DNA of 64,000 nt. Origin: Amaricoccus macauensis (GTDB lineage: Bacteria; Pseudomonadota; Alphaproteobacteria; Rhodobacterales; Rhodobacteraceae). The notes under the pieces are model-generated. The model was not told the origin of the DNA. It was given only the letters and a program-made list of their open reading frames with translations, and did no database searches. The stretch lies in contig NZ_JACHFM010000002.1 in assembly GCF_014201905.1 (NCBI RefSeq), positions 930,001 to 994,000 on the forward strand. Reading direction: 5' to 3'. Shown here in pieces: positions 9,245-17,940 of this stretch (position 1 is its first letter; each line of letters starts with the position of its first letter). A program made the position numbers and the translations under genes.

Positions 9245-10302
9245 TCAGGTCCCCCGCGTGCCGCCCAGCATCTCGGCGAGCGTGACCGTGCGGTCCTCCC
9301 GCGCCGCCACCTCGACGGCGAGGGTCGCGGCCAGCGTCGCGAGCCCGTCGCGCGCGCTGACGAGCGGGGCCGCCTCGCGGCGGATCACCGCCACGAAATG
9401 CTCGAGCTGGGTCACATAGGTTTGCGAGCCGTCGCCCGGCCGATGCTCGCGGACGAGCGGGTGCTGCCAGTGCTGGCCGGGCGCGGCGTGGCGCCAGAGG
9501 TAGAGGTCGGAGACCGACAACGCCCCGGCGCGCCCGGCGATGAAGAGCGACGCCCCCGGCTGGCTCGGGTGATAGAGCGCCTGACCGGAGGTGTACTCCC
9601 ACGCCCACGGGCTGACCGCCGCGTCGGAGATGACGAAGCTGCCGAGCACGCCGTTCGCGAAACGGATGGCGACACTCGCCGTATCCTCGACCGGGAAACC
9701 GCGCGTCGCGGACGAGGTGAACGCGCGCACGCTCTCGATCTCGCCCACGAGGTGACGAAGCGAGTCGATGTCGTGGATCAGGTTGATGAGCAGCGGCCCG
9801 CCGCCGGGCTGGCGCCGCCACTCGGCGCCGAAATAGTCGTCGGGCTTGTCGAACAGCGTCATGCCGTTGACCGCCACCAGCGGCCCGAGCTCTCCCCCTC
9901 GATCACAGCCTTCGCCGCGCGGATGTCCGGGCTGTGCCGGCGGTGGTGGCCGACGAGCACCGGGACGCCGGTCCGCTCCGAGGCTTCGGCGATCCGGGCT
10001 CCCGCCGCGACCGTGTCGGCGACCGGCTTCTCCACAAGGCTCGCAATGCCGCGCTCGATGCAGGCCAGCGCTGCGGCCTCATGCAGCTGGTTCGGCAGCG
10101 CGACGATGGCGCCGTCCGGCCGGACCGCCTCGAGACCCGCGACGTAGTCGGCGAAATGCGGCACCGACAGGCGCGCGGCGAGCGCCTCGGCGGCGGGCGA
10201 CGGATCGCAGATCGCCGCGAGTTCGGTTGCCGGATGAGCAACGATCAGCCCGGCGTGCTCGCGCCCGATCAGACCCGCGCCAAGGACTGCGATCCGCGTC
10301 AT
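9245..10302 (-). pseudogene. Gfo/Idh/MocA oxidoreductase, frameshifted
   Basis: Two frames together make one Gfo/Idh/MocA dehydrogenase. The first (10302-9859) has the Rossmann motif AVLGAGLIGREHA, then VALPNQLHEAAALACIERG, the EKP motif (VEKPVADT) and VGHHRRHSPDIRAAKAVIEG. The second (read to 9245) continues as GELGPLVAVNGMTLFDKPDDYFG and LLINLIHDIDSLRHLVG, quoted as landmarks. The switch falls at five C (plus strand 9894-9898). Adding one base there restores a continuous 352-residue protein, so one base has been lost, or was missed in sequencing. The start overlaps the aroQ stop (ATGA). A role as quinate/shikimate-type dehydrogenase is suggested by context only. Confidence 0.8.
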
Positions 10303-10733
10303 GCAGTCCAGTCCTTCATCGCCCGGAGCGCGAGGCGATAACCGAGCGCCCCGAAGCCCGCCATCACCGCGGTGGCGGTTCGGGAGACGAGGGATTTATG
10401 ATATATTTCCTCGCGTTGGTGCACGTTCGAGATGTGAAGTTCGATCTTCGGGCCATTGAAGGTCTTGAGCGCATCAAGGATCGCGATCGAGGTGAACGTG
10501 AAGCCGGCGGGGTTGATGACGATCCCCGCGGCCTGCCGGCGTGCCTCGTGGATCCACTCGATGATCTCGCCCTCGAAGTTTGACTGGCGAAACACCACCT
10601 CAAGGCCAAGCTCCGCCGCGTCGGCCTCGCACCAGTCGCGGATCTGGTCGAGCGTGATGCTGCCGTAAATGTCCGGCTCACGCTCGCCGAGCAGATTGAG
10701 GTTGGGGCCGTTCAGGACATAGATCGTGGGCAC
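10299..10733 (-). CDS. aroQ: type II 3-dehydroquinate dehydratase
   Basis: 144 residues from GTG 10731-10733, with GAGGAG upstream. Converts 3-dehydroquinate to 3-dehydroshikimate. All class II marks are present: [13 protein letters not shown] at the N-terminus, catalytic Tyr23 in DIYG, the NPAGFTFTS segment and [13 protein letters not shown] with the active-site His100 and Arg. It lies in a transport/catabolic operon rather than among aromatic amino acid genes. This suggests a role in quinate or shikimate breakdown, though it could also serve biosynthesis if no other copy exists. Confidence 0.95.
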   Translation of the reverse strand: MPTIYVLNGPNLNLLGEREPDIYGSITLDQIRDWCEADAAELGLEVVFRQSNFEGEIIEWIHEARRQAAGIVINPAGFTFTSIAILDALKTFNGPKIELHISNVHQREEIYHKSLVSRTATAVMAGFGALGYRLALRAMKDWTA

Positions 10734-10813
10734 GCGACCCCTCTCCTCGGAAAATCAGTGGGACAACCCGGACCCGCGGCGGCCACACGCGGGCCGCCGC
10801 GAGTCCGGTCGGT

Positions 10814-11653
10814 TTACTGGACGGTGTAGGGCACGCCCTCGAGTGAGGCCGGGAACGCAGGCAGCGGCGCGCCGAGCCATTTCTGGCTGATCGCTTCCAG
10901 TTGGCCGTCAGCCTTGATCTTGTCGATGAAGCTGTTGAGCCACTCGTTCAGCTCCTTGTCGCCCGGACGCGTGGCGACGCCCATCCACTGCTCCTGGAAG
11001 GTGATCTTCGGCTCGAAATCATTCCCCGGCGCGGCGCGGTCGATGTTGATCTTGTAGGTCGTGTTGCCGCCGACGGCCTGGACCTGTCCCGAAACCAGCG
11101 CCTGAATGGTCGAGCTGTCGTCATCGAAACGGCGAATGTTGGGCACGTCGCCAAGCAGCTTGGTGATCGCCGTGTCCTGCGCCGCGCCGCGCGGCACGCC
11201 GATCGTCATGTCGCGCGCGTCCTCGATCGTCTCGATCTTGTCCTTGGCGCTGGCAATCAGCACGATCTTGAGCCCGGCGTAGGGCTGGGTGAACTGCACC
11301 ACCTTGGCGCGATCGGGATACATCCCCATGATCGCCATCTGCAGGTCGACCTTGTTGGTGAGCAGGTTCGGGATGCGCGCGGCAACCGCGCCGGTCACGA
11401 ACTCGATATCGACGCCAAGCTCCTTGGCAATGAGCCGCGCCACATCGACGTCGTAGCCGATGTTCTGGCCGCTGGCGTCGATCGAACCCCACGGCGCCTG
11501 CTCGGCCATGACGCCGACCCGCACCACACCGGCTTCCTTGATCGCCTCAAGCGTCTGCGCCTGAGCGGGCGTCAGGCCGGCGAGGCCCAATGCAGCGACG
11601 ACACCGAGCGCAATGGCCCGAGCCCGGGCCCGGAACGTGAATTTCATCGACAT
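10814..11653 (-). CDS. ABC transporter periplasmic substrate-binding protein (family 3)
   Basis: 279 residues from ATG 11651-11653, preceded by a strong GGAGGAG site. The signal peptide ends near LTPAQAQ, and the mature protein has the family-3 opening VVRVGVMAEQAPWG with SGQNIGYDVDVARLIAKELGVDIEFV, read as landmarks over residues 33-75. Further motifs are TIGVPRGAAQDTAI and NEWLNSFIDKIKADGQL. First gene of the operon aroQ, dehydrogenase, aldo/keto reductase, permeases and ATPase. The family binds polar amino acids and related small acids; a hydroxy-acid such as quinate is an inference from the enzymes. Confidence 0.92.
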   Translation of the reverse strand: MSMKFTFRARARAIALGVVAALGLAGLTPAQAQTLEAIKEAGVVRVGVMAEQAPWGSIDASGQNIGYDVDVARLIAKELGVDIEFVTGAVAARIPNLLTNKVDLQMAIMGMYPDRAKVVQFTQPYAGLKIVLIASAKDKIETIEDARDMTIGVPRGAAQDTAITKLLGDVPNIRRFDDDSSTIQALVSGQVQAVGGNTTYKINIDRAAPGNDFEPKITFQEQWMGVATRPGDKELNEWLNSFIDKIKADGQLEAISQKWLGAPLPAFPASLEGVPYTVQ

Positions 11654-11745
11654 GTCTCCTCCCGATTTCAGGTGGTTCTGTCGGACCAGCCCACCCGCTC
11701 GCGCCGCCCCGGTTGAGTTTCCGGGGCTGGCCACCGTCAAGTGTT

Positions 11746-11763
11746 AATCAAACGGTTGGTTGA
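11746..11763. promoter_or_regulatory. candidate TetR operator between divergent transcription units
   Basis: The 182-base gap between the binding-protein gene and the tetR gene contains an imperfect inverted repeat with arms ATCAA and TTGAT around ACGGTTGG. It stands in a lower-GC patch that also contains TTGACA-like sequence at about 11788. Position and symmetry fit autoregulation and control of both units by the adjacent TetR protein. The arms are short, so this is a suggestion. Confidence 0.35.
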
Positions 11764-11835
11764 TGTCAAAGCCGTTCGCGGTGTAGGTTGACACCGACCC
11801 CGGAAACCTTGCCGGGCGAACGGAGGTTCGAAACC

Positions 11836-12504
11836 ATGGACCCTATCGGCAGCGAGGCGACCGGCAGCGAGGCCGCGATCCTCCCGGGGCAGCGCGCACC
11901 GGAGAAACGCCGCCGCGCCCTGCTCGATTCCGCCATACAGGAATTTTCCTCGTTCGGCGTCGGGGGCGCGCGGATCGACCGCATCGCCGAACGGGCGCGG
12001 ACGAACAAGGCGATGGTTTACCACTACTTCGGCAGCAAGGATGATCTCTATCTCGCGGCTCTGCACGACATCTACGCCGGCATCCGCCACGCCGAGGCGG
12101 CACTCGACCTCGACCCGGATCAGCCCGAGGCGGCCATCCGGCGCCTCGCCGAGTTCACCCTGCGCTACTACGTCGACAACCCCGCCTTCGTGCGGATCAT
12201 CAACACCGAGAACCTGCACGGCGCGAGCTATCTCAGGGGCTCGCCCGACATGCCCGGGCTGAACCGGACCATCCTCGACCGCCTTGACGCGATCCTTGCG
12301 CGCGGCGTGGCGGACGGCGTCTTCCGGCCCGGGATCGACGTCCTCGATCTCTACATTTCCATCTCGGCGCTCAGCTTCACCTATGTGGCGAATCAGCACT
12401 CGCTCAAGGTCCTGTTCGGGCGTGATCTTCTGGCGCCCGAGGCCATCGATGCCCGCCTCGCCAGCATCACCGACATGATCCTGCGCTACCTGCGGGCCGA
12501 CTGA
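11836..12504 (+). CDS. TetR/AcrR family transcriptional regulator
   Basis: 222 residues from ATG 11836, with CGGAGG nine bases upstream. The N-terminal helix-turn-helix spans about residues 25-70: RRALLDSAIQEFSSFGVGGA, then IAERARTNKAMVYHYFGSKD. The remainder is an all-helical ligand and dimer domain resembling the RutR/YcdC group (VRIINTENLHGASYL). It is divergent from the uptake and catabolic operon and directly followed by an SDR gene, so it probably regulates both in response to the imported compound. Confidence 0.9.
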   Translation: MDPIGSEATGSEAAILPGQRAPEKRRRALLDSAIQEFSSFGVGGARIDRIAERARTNKAMVYHYFGSKDDLYLAALHDIYAGIRHAEAALDLDPDQPEAAIRRLAEFTLRYYVDNPAFVRIINTENLHGASYLRGSPDMPGLNRTILDRLDAILARGVADGVFRPGIDVLDLYISISALSFTYVANQHSLKVLFGRDLLAPEAIDARLASITDMILRYLRAD

Positions 12505-12569
12505 CGCCTGCATTTCCTGCGGGCGCCTCGACGCCGCTCCACCCAACCCCAGCCAACCCGGAGACCGCC

Positions 12570-13310
12570 ATGCCCACCGCCGAAACGTCACGCGTCGCCA
12601 TCGTCACGGGTGGCGCAGGGGGCCTCGGCCTGCCGATCGCCGCACGGCTCGCGGACCGTGGGCATCGTGTGGCGATCTGGGATCTCGACGGTGCCCGGGC
12701 CGAGACCGCGGCAGCCGGGATCGAGGGAGCCCGGGGCTATGCGGTCGACGTCACCGACCCGGTGGCAATCGACGCCGCCTGTGCCCGCGTCGTCGACGAG
12801 ATGGGCCCGCTCGGGATCCTCGTCACCAGCGCCGGCCACAACGGGCCAGTCGCTCCGTTCGCCGAATACCCCACCGACGGCTGGGACTTCGTGATGAAGC
12901 TGAACCTCGACGCGGTCTTTCACTGCTGCCAGGCGGCGGTGCGCGAAATGCTGAAGACCGGCTACGGCCGGATCGTCAACATCGCCTCGATCGCCGGCAA
13001 GGAGGGCAACCCGAACGCGGTCGCCTATTCCGCGTCGAAGGCCGGGGTGATCGGTCTGACGAAATCCGTCGGGCGCGAACTCGCCACCACCGGCGTCCTC
13101 GTGAACTGCGTGGCGCCCGCCGCCATCGAGACCGAGATGCTGACCCAGGTCACCCCCGAGTTCCGCGCCTACGTCACCTCGAAGATCCCGCTCGGCCGCC
13201 TTGGTCGCGCGGAGGAGGTGGCGTCGCTCGTCGCCTGGCTCGCGTCGGAGGAGTGCTCGTTCTCGACCGGCGCAGTCTTTGATGCCTCGGGGGGCCGCGC
13301 GACCTACTGA
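12570..13310 (+). CDS. short-chain dehydrogenase/reductase (FabG-like)
   Basis: 246-residue classical SDR. The cofactor motif TGGAGGLG is at residues 13-20, the NAG-like SAGHNG at about 87-92, the active-site Ser140, Tyr153 and Lys157 in VNIAS and YSASKAG, and the C-terminus ends SFSTGAVFDASGGRATY. Asp near residue 38 (IWDLDGA) after the second strand favours NAD over NADP. It follows tetR by 65 bases and faces away from the catabolic operon, so a polyol or hydroxy-acid oxidation in that pathway is likely but unproven. Confidence 0.9.
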   Translation: MPTAETSRVAIVTGGAGGLGLPIAARLADRGHRVAIWDLDGARAETAAAGIEGARGYAVDVTDPVAIDAACARVVDEMGPLGILVTSAGHNGPVAPFAEYPTDGWDFVMKLNLDAVFHCCQAAVREMLKTGYGRIVNIASIAGKEGNPNAVAYSASKAGVIGLTKSVGRELATTGVLVNCVAPAAIETEMLTQVTPEFRAYVTSKIPLGRLGRAEEVASLVAWLASEECSFSTGAVFDASGGRATY

Positions 13311-13370
13311 CGGGATCCCCACGGCCGGACGCCGGCTCAGCGACGGGCGTTTGTGCGGCGCGGCATAGCC

Positions 13371-13379
13371 TGCTAATAT
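13371..13379 (+). promoter_or_regulatory. extended -10 element, possibly a leaderless start
   Basis: TGCTAATAT lies just before ATG 13387, a good extended -10 box (TGnTATAAT-like). Initiation about 6-8 bases downstream would fall at or next to the start codon. No clear Shine-Dalgarno sequence is correctly spaced (CAGGGG abuts the ATG). A leaderless mRNA is possible. Confidence 0.4.
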
Positions 13380-13386
13380 ACAGGGG

Positions 13387-14082
13387 ATGTCAATCTGGAC
13401 CCGCATCTCCGAAGCCGTCGCCGCGATCATCGCGCGGGGCGAGAGCCTCATAGCCTACTTCGACCGGCGTGGGCCGGAACGGAGTGTGGCCTTCACCATC
13501 GCCATCGTCAGCCTCGGCGCAAAGATGGCGAAGGCTGACGGCCTCGTGCGCCCCGCCGAGGTCGCCGCCTTCCGCAGGGTCTTCCAGCTCGCACCCAAGG
13601 ACGAGATGGCGGCGGCGCGGGTGTTCAATCTCGCCCGTCAGGACGTCGCGGGCTTCGAGGCCTACGCCACACGCATCGCCGGGATGTTCGAGGACGAGCC
13701 GGAAGTGCTCGAGGATGTGCTCGAAGGCCTCTTCGAGATCGCGATGGCGGACGGGCGCTACCACGAGGGCGAGGAGGGTTTCCTGCGCCGGGTCAGGGAG
13801 ATCTTCGGCGTCCCCGAGGCCGCGTTCGACCTCATCGAGGCGCGCCATCTCGAGGGACGCATATCCGACCCGTGGCAGGTCCTCGGCGTGCCGCGTGACG
13901 CCGACCTCGCCACCACACGCGCCCGCTGGCGCGAACTGGTCCGCGCGACTCACCCCGACCGGATGATCGCCCGCGGCCTGCCGATCGATGCGGTGAAGCT
14001 CGCGACCGCTCGGCTGACCGCGATCAACCGCGCCTGGGAAGAGATCGTCGCGCGCAAGAAGACCGTGGCGCCGGCCGAATGA
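13387..14082 (+). CDS. TerB- and J-domain protein (DjlA/DjiA-like)
   Basis: 231 residues. Residues about 30-145 form a TerB-like helical domain in two similar halves (FTIAIVSLGAKMAKADGLV and LFEIAMADGRYHEGEEGFL). Residues about 163-228 form a J domain with the essential HPD triad in VRATHPDRMIARGLP, preceded by DPWQVLGVPRDAD. DjlA-type proteins stimulate the DnaK ATPase. A single N-terminal hydrophobic stretch is weak, so membrane anchoring is uncertain. It converges with the alcohol dehydrogenase 3 bases downstream. Confidence 0.9.
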   Translation: MSIWTRISEAVAAIIARGESLIAYFDRRGPERSVAFTIAIVSLGAKMAKADGLVRPAEVAAFRRVFQLAPKDEMAAARVFNLARQDVAGFEAYATRIAGMFEDEPEVLEDVLEGLFEIAMADGRYHEGEEGFLRRVREIFGVPEAAFDLIEARHLEGRISDPWQVLGVPRDADLATTRARWRELVRATHPDRMIARGLPIDAVKLATARLTAINRAWEEIVARKKTVAPAE

Positions 14083-14085
14083 GAT

Positions 14086-15177
14086 CTATCGCCGTTCGCG
14101 AAAGACGATGACGTTGCGCAGCGCCGCTCCCTCCCGGGTGGCGGCCATCGCGTCGTTTATCTCGTCAAGCCGGAACCTGCCCGTCACCAGTTCCTCGAGC
14201 TTGAGCCGCCCCGCACGCCAGGCGCCGATGAGCCATGGCACGTCGCGCGCAATCACCGACTGCCCCATTCGCGCGCCGAGAACCCGTTGATTCCGCGCGG
14301 CCATCAGAGTCGGGTCAAATCGGACCAACGATCCCGACGGCGCGAGGCCGACGATGACGAGCGTCCCGCGCACCGCGAGGAGCAACGCCGCTTCCTCGAT
14401 AGCGGACGGCGAGCCGACGGCGACGAATGCAAAGTCGACGCCACGGCCATGGGTCATCGCCCGGACCGCGGTCACCGCCCCGTCACCGTCGCCGGGATCG
14501 ACCGCGTCGGTTGCCCCGAACCGCCGCGCCGCCTCCCGCTTCGCCGGCAGCGGGTCGATCGCGATCACCCGGCCGGCTCCGGCGAGCGCGGCGCCCTGGA
14601 TCGCGTTCAGCCCGACACCACCTGCGCCGACGACCGCGACCGTGGCGCCTGGCGGCACCTTCGCCACGTTGACGACGGCGCCGACCCCGGTCAGCACGCC
14701 GCAAGCGAGCTGGCACGCGGCCTCCGGCGGCACGTCGAGCGGCAGCTGCACGAGCTGGCTCCGCTCCACCACCACCGCCTCGGCGAATGCGCCGGTCGCC
14801 ATCCCCTGCGCGATCGACGCGCCGGTCGCATCGCGGAGCGGGCTCGCCTGCAACTCGAACGCGTGGTCACAGGACGTCGGGGTCCCGCTCGAACAGGCCG
14901 GGCAGGCCCCGCAGGAGCGGATGAGCGTCACCAGCACCCGGGTTCCCGGCTCCAGATCGACGACCCCGGGACCGACGTCCGTCACCGTTCCCGCGGCCTC
15001 ATGCCCGAGAACCGTCGGCACCGGTCCGCCCCATGCCCCGGCCGCATAGGCCACGTCCGACTGACAGATCGCGACAGCGTCGATCCTGACGGCGACCTGT
15101 CCCGGTCCCGGCAGTGCCAGCTCCAACTCCTCGACGACCAGCGGCTCCCCGAACCTGCGGCAAACGGCGGCGCGCAT
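14086..15177 (-). CDS. zinc-dependent alcohol dehydrogenase (MDR family)
   Basis: 363 residues from ATG 15175-15177, with GAGGAG in front; a longer frame to 15261 lacks such a site. Catalytic zinc ligands are Cys38 (AICQSD) and His59/Glu60 (LGHEAAG). The structural zinc cysteines are 89, 92, 95 and 103 (CGACPACSSGTPTSC). The nucleotide fold shows VVGAGGVGLNAIQGA and VIAIDPLPAKREAA, with Asp favouring NAD. It resembles class III or aryl-alcohol dehydrogenases. Divergent from the EF-hand gene; no operon partner reveals the substrate. Confidence 0.9.
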   Translation of the reverse strand: MRAAVCRRFGEPLVVEELELALPGPGQVAVRIDAVAICQSDVAYAAGAWGGPVPTVLGHEAAGTVTDVGPGVVDLEPGTRVLVTLIRSCGACPACSSGTPTSCDHAFELQASPLRDATGASIAQGMATGAFAEAVVVERSQLVQLPLDVPPEAACQLACGVLTGVGAVVNVAKVPPGATVAVVGAGGVGLNAIQGAALAGAGRVIAIDPLPAKREAARRFGATDAVDPGDGDGAVTAVRAMTHGRGVDFAFVAVGSPSAIEEAALLLAVRGTLVIVGLAPSGSLVRFDPTLMAARNQRVLGARMGQSVIARDVPWLIGAWRAGRLKLEELVTGRFRLDEINDAMAATREGAALRNVIVFRERR

Positions 15178-15261
15178 GACGACTCCTCGTTTCTGACCGG
15201 CGACACTAGAAAACCGCGCGGCCGGCGACAATCTCTCGCAGCAAGCGAAAGGACCCATCAT

Positions 15262-15495
15262 ATGGCCAGCCGCACCACGCTCATCGTTCTCGCGGCAGCG
15301 GTCGCTGCCTCAGCCGCCGCCGCCACGTTCCTGACGCCGCGCGGGCCGGTTCCGCAGGAGCGCCTCGAACTCAGGTATCCGCGGATGACTGCGGCGCAGT
15401 TCGCCAGATGCGACCTTGACGGCGACGGCCTCTACGACCGGGGCGAACAGGCCTGCCTCAGCGGCCTCTACAACCAGTTCCACCGTCACGACTGA
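15262..15495 (+). CDS. small EF-hand protein, secreted or anchored
   Basis: 77 residues from ATG 15262. An N-terminal hydrophobic segment (LIVLAAAVAASAAAATFL) is followed by one canonical EF-hand loop, DLDGDGLYDRGE at about residues 51-62, with acidic residues at the calcium-coordinating positions 1, 3, 5 and 12. Two cysteines bracket the loop (ARCDLD and QACLSG). A single EF-hand of this size is typical of alphaproteobacterial periplasmic calcium-binding peptides of unknown function. AAGGACCC upstream serves as ribosome site. Confidence 0.72.
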   Translation: MASRTTLIVLAAAVAASAAAATFLTPRGPVPQERLELRYPRMTAAQFARCDLDGDGLYDRGEQACLSGLYNQFHRHD

Positions 15496-15582
15496 CCTCC
15501 CCGCGCGGCCCGCGCCGGCTGGACAGCAAGCGCGATCCCCTGCAATCGTTCCCGCCACCAGCCTGCGCCTCGGGGGGAAGAC

Positions 15583-16521
15583 GTGAAGAAGATCATTACC
15601 ATCGGAGAGATCCTCGTTGAGATCATGGCAACAGAGCCTGGGGACGGGTTTCTCGAGGCAATCAGCCTCGTCGGCCCCTTCCCGTCCGGGGCGCCGGCGA
15701 TCTTCATCGACCAGGTTGCGAAGCTCGGACAGCCTTGTGGCATGATTGCCTGCGTTGGTGATGACGACTTTGGTCGGGTGAACCTCGACCGTCTGGCGGG
15801 CGACGGTGTCGATACTTCGGCGATCGTCACCCACCCGGAGCTGCCGACCGGCAGCGCGTTTGTCCGCTACCGCCCGGACGGTTCGCGGCACTTTGTCTTC
15901 AACATCCGCCACAGCGCTGCCGGTGCCACCGGCGCCACGCCCGAGGCCGAGCGGCTGATCGAGGGCGCCGACCACCTCCACGTCATGGGCTCCTCGCTTT
16001 CCACGCCTGCGATCGTCGAGCTTGCGCTCTCGGCCGCGGACCGCATCCACGCCCGCGGCGGCAGCGTCTCCTTCGACCCGAACCTCCGCCCGTCGGTTCT
16101 CGCCACGCCCGGCACCCGCGAGACCATGGACCGCGTCCTCGCCCGCACTGACCTCTTCCTGCCGTCAGGGCCGGAGCTCTTCCTCTTCTCCGGCGCCGCC
16201 ACCGAAGGCGACGCCGTCGCCGAGCTTCTCGGCCGGGGGATCCGGGCAATCGTGGTGAAGGACGGCGCCGAGGGCGCCCGCTTCCACGCCGAGGGCGCGC
16301 TCGTCTCGGCACCGGCCTATCCGGTGGAGGAGATCGACCCGACCGGCGCCGGCGATACGTTCGCGGGCACCTTCGTCACCCTCTGGCTGCGCGGCGCCAC
16401 GCCGGCCGAGGCACTGCGCCTCGCCAACGCCTCGGGAGCGCTCGCCGTCACCCGCCGCGGCCCGATGGAGGGAACGTCCACCCGGTCCGAACTCGACGCC
16501 TTCCTCGGAGCACACGCATGA
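15583..16521 (+). CDS. PfkB-family sugar kinase, probably tagatose-type
   Basis: 312 residues, opening with IITIGEILVEIMA and ending with the ATP/catalytic signature DPTGAGDTFAGTFV, in which Asp258 is the base. The substrate-side stretch LVGPFPSGAPAIFIDQVAKLG is typical of ketohexose kinases; mid-protein VSFDPNLRP is the second family signature. It overlaps the GatZ-like gene by 4 bases and leads a ribose-type ABC importer. In Agrobacterium a homologous kinase and GatZ-like pair acts on tagatose and tagatose 6-phosphate, so a D-tagatose or fructose kinase is the best guess. Confidence 0.85.
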   Translation: MKKIITIGEILVEIMATEPGDGFLEAISLVGPFPSGAPAIFIDQVAKLGQPCGMIACVGDDDFGRVNLDRLAGDGVDTSAIVTHPELPTGSAFVRYRPDGSRHFVFNIRHSAAGATGATPEAERLIEGADHLHVMGSSLSTPAIVELALSAADRIHARGGSVSFDPNLRPSVLATPGTRETMDRVLARTDLFLPSGPELFLFSGAATEGDAVAELLGRGIRAIVVKDGAEGARFHAEGALVSAPAYPVEEIDPTGAGDTFAGTFVTLWLRGATPAEALRLANASGALAVTRRGPMEGTSTRSELDAFLGAHA

Positions 16522-17777
16522 GCGTCCTCACCGATCTCCCGCGCCTGCACGCCGAGGGCCGGACCGCCGGCATCACCTCGGTCTGCTCGGCGCATCCGAC
16601 GGTGATCGAGGCCGCGCTTCGCCTCGGCGTCGAAACCGCTTCGCCGGTGCTGATCGAGGCGACCTGCAACCAGGTGAACCAGGACGGCGGCTACACCGGC
16701 ATGACCCCGGCCGATTTCCGCACCTTCGTCGAGGCGATTGCCGACAGGACCGGCTTTTCGCGCGACGACCTGATCCTCGGCGGCGACCACCTCGGCCCGA
16801 ATCCGTGGAAGGATCTCGCGCCCGTCGATGCAATGGCGAAGGCGCGCGCCATGGTCGAGGCCTACGCCCGCGCCGGCTTCGGGAAGATCCACCTCGACAC
16901 CAGCATGGGTTGCGCCGGCGAGCCGGCGGCCCTGCCCGATGTCACCACCGCCGAACGCGCGGCCGAGCTTGCCGCCGTCGCCGAGGCCGCCGCGCCGACG
17001 CCACCGGTCTACGTGATCGGCACCGAGGTGCCGGTGCCGGGCGGCGCCACCCATGCGATCGACCACCTTGAAGTGACGAGCCCCGACGCCGCGCGCGAGA
17101 CCGTCGCGGTCCACCAGCGTGCCTTCGCCGCCCGGGGCCTCGACGCCGCCTTCGCCCGCGCCATCGCGGCGGTGGTCCAACCGGGGGTTGAGTTCGGCAA
17201 CGACGACGTCATCGTCTATCGTCCCGATGCCGCCCGCGCCCTCTCGGCCGCGCTCACCGACCTGCCCGGCTTTGTCTTCGAGGCCCACTCGACCGACTAC
17301 CAGCCGACCGAGGCGCTGGCCGCGCTCGTGCGCGACGGCTTCGCGATCCTGAAGGTCGGCCCCGGCCTCACCTTCGCGCTGCGCGAGGCGCTTTACGGCC
17401 TCGACCACATCGCCTCCGCCCTCGACGGCGCGCCGCCCGCGCTGGCCGCCGCCATGGAGGACGTGATGGTGGCCAATCCGTCCAACTGGCAGAAGTATCT
17501 CCACGGCACCCCGGACGATCTCCGCCGCGAGCGGCATTTCGGCTACGCCGATCGCATCCGCTACTACTGGCCCGATCCCGCGGCGCAGTCGGCACTCGCC
17601 CGCCTCGACGCCCGGCTCGATGGCCGCCGCATCCCCGAGACGCTGGTGAGCCAGTACCTCGGCGCGCTCTATCCGGACGTCGCCGCAGGCCACCTCGAGC
17701 CCACGCCGCACGCCCTGCAAATTGCCGCCGTAGAGCGCGTCCTCAGGCAGTATCGCGCCGCGACTCATCCCGGCTGA
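16518..17777 (+). CDS. GatZ/KbaZ-like protein, probable tagatose 6-phosphate 4-epimerase
   Basis: 419 residues of the GatZ/KbaZ family. Family marks include SVCSAHPTVIEAAL near the N-terminus, LIEATCNQVNQDGGYTGMTP, LGGDHLGPNPW and IHLDTSMGCAGEP with acidic and histidine metal-site candidates, and the late FEAHSTDYQP and LKVGPGLTFALREAL. GatZ was first described as an aldolase subunit, but without GatY such proteins in rhizobia act as D-tagatose 6-phosphate 4-epimerases. No GatY/KbaY is in this window, which favours the epimerase role. Start ATG overlaps the kinase stop. Confidence 0.88.
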   Translation: MSVLTDLPRLHAEGRTAGITSVCSAHPTVIEAALRLGVETASPVLIEATCNQVNQDGGYTGMTPADFRTFVEAIADRTGFSRDDLILGGDHLGPNPWKDLAPVDAMAKARAMVEAYARAGFGKIHLDTSMGCAGEPAALPDVTTAERAAELAAVAEAAAPTPPVYVIGTEVPVPGGATHAIDHLEVTSPDAARETVAVHQRAFAARGLDAAFARAIAAVVQPGVEFGNDDVIVYRPDAARALSAALTDLPGFVFEAHSTDYQPTEALAALVRDGFAILKVGPGLTFALREALYGLDHIASALDGAPPALAAAMEDVMVANPSNWQKYLHGTPDDLRRERHFGYADRIRYYWPDPAAQSALARLDARLDGRRIPETLVSQYLGALYPDVAAGHLEPTPHALQIAAVERVLRQYRAATHPG

Positions 17778-17879
17778 GGCCGGCACCGGCGGCGCCCGGA
17801 CTCGCGAAATGCGCGATGTTCACGCCGCCGGTATTTATTCAGAACGAACCCTCTTGCGTCGCCACCCGGTTCTGCTCAA

Positions 17880-17900
17880 CTGGTCGTCACGAACGACCAG
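17880..17900. repeat. inverted repeat before the sugar-binding protein gene
   Basis: Arms CTGGTCGT and ACGACCAG are separated by CACGA, in the 163-base gap between the GatZ-like gene and the binding-protein gene. A lower-GC stretch (GGTATTTATTCAG, about 17830) precedes it. It could be an operator of a sugar repressor, or an RNA hairpin that stabilises the downstream message, which would raise binding protein relative to the enzymes. There is no T-run, so it is not a simple terminator. Confidence 0.5.
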
Positions 17901-17940
17901 ACCTCGCCCAGACGAGGCTCCAACACAGGGAGACGACCCC

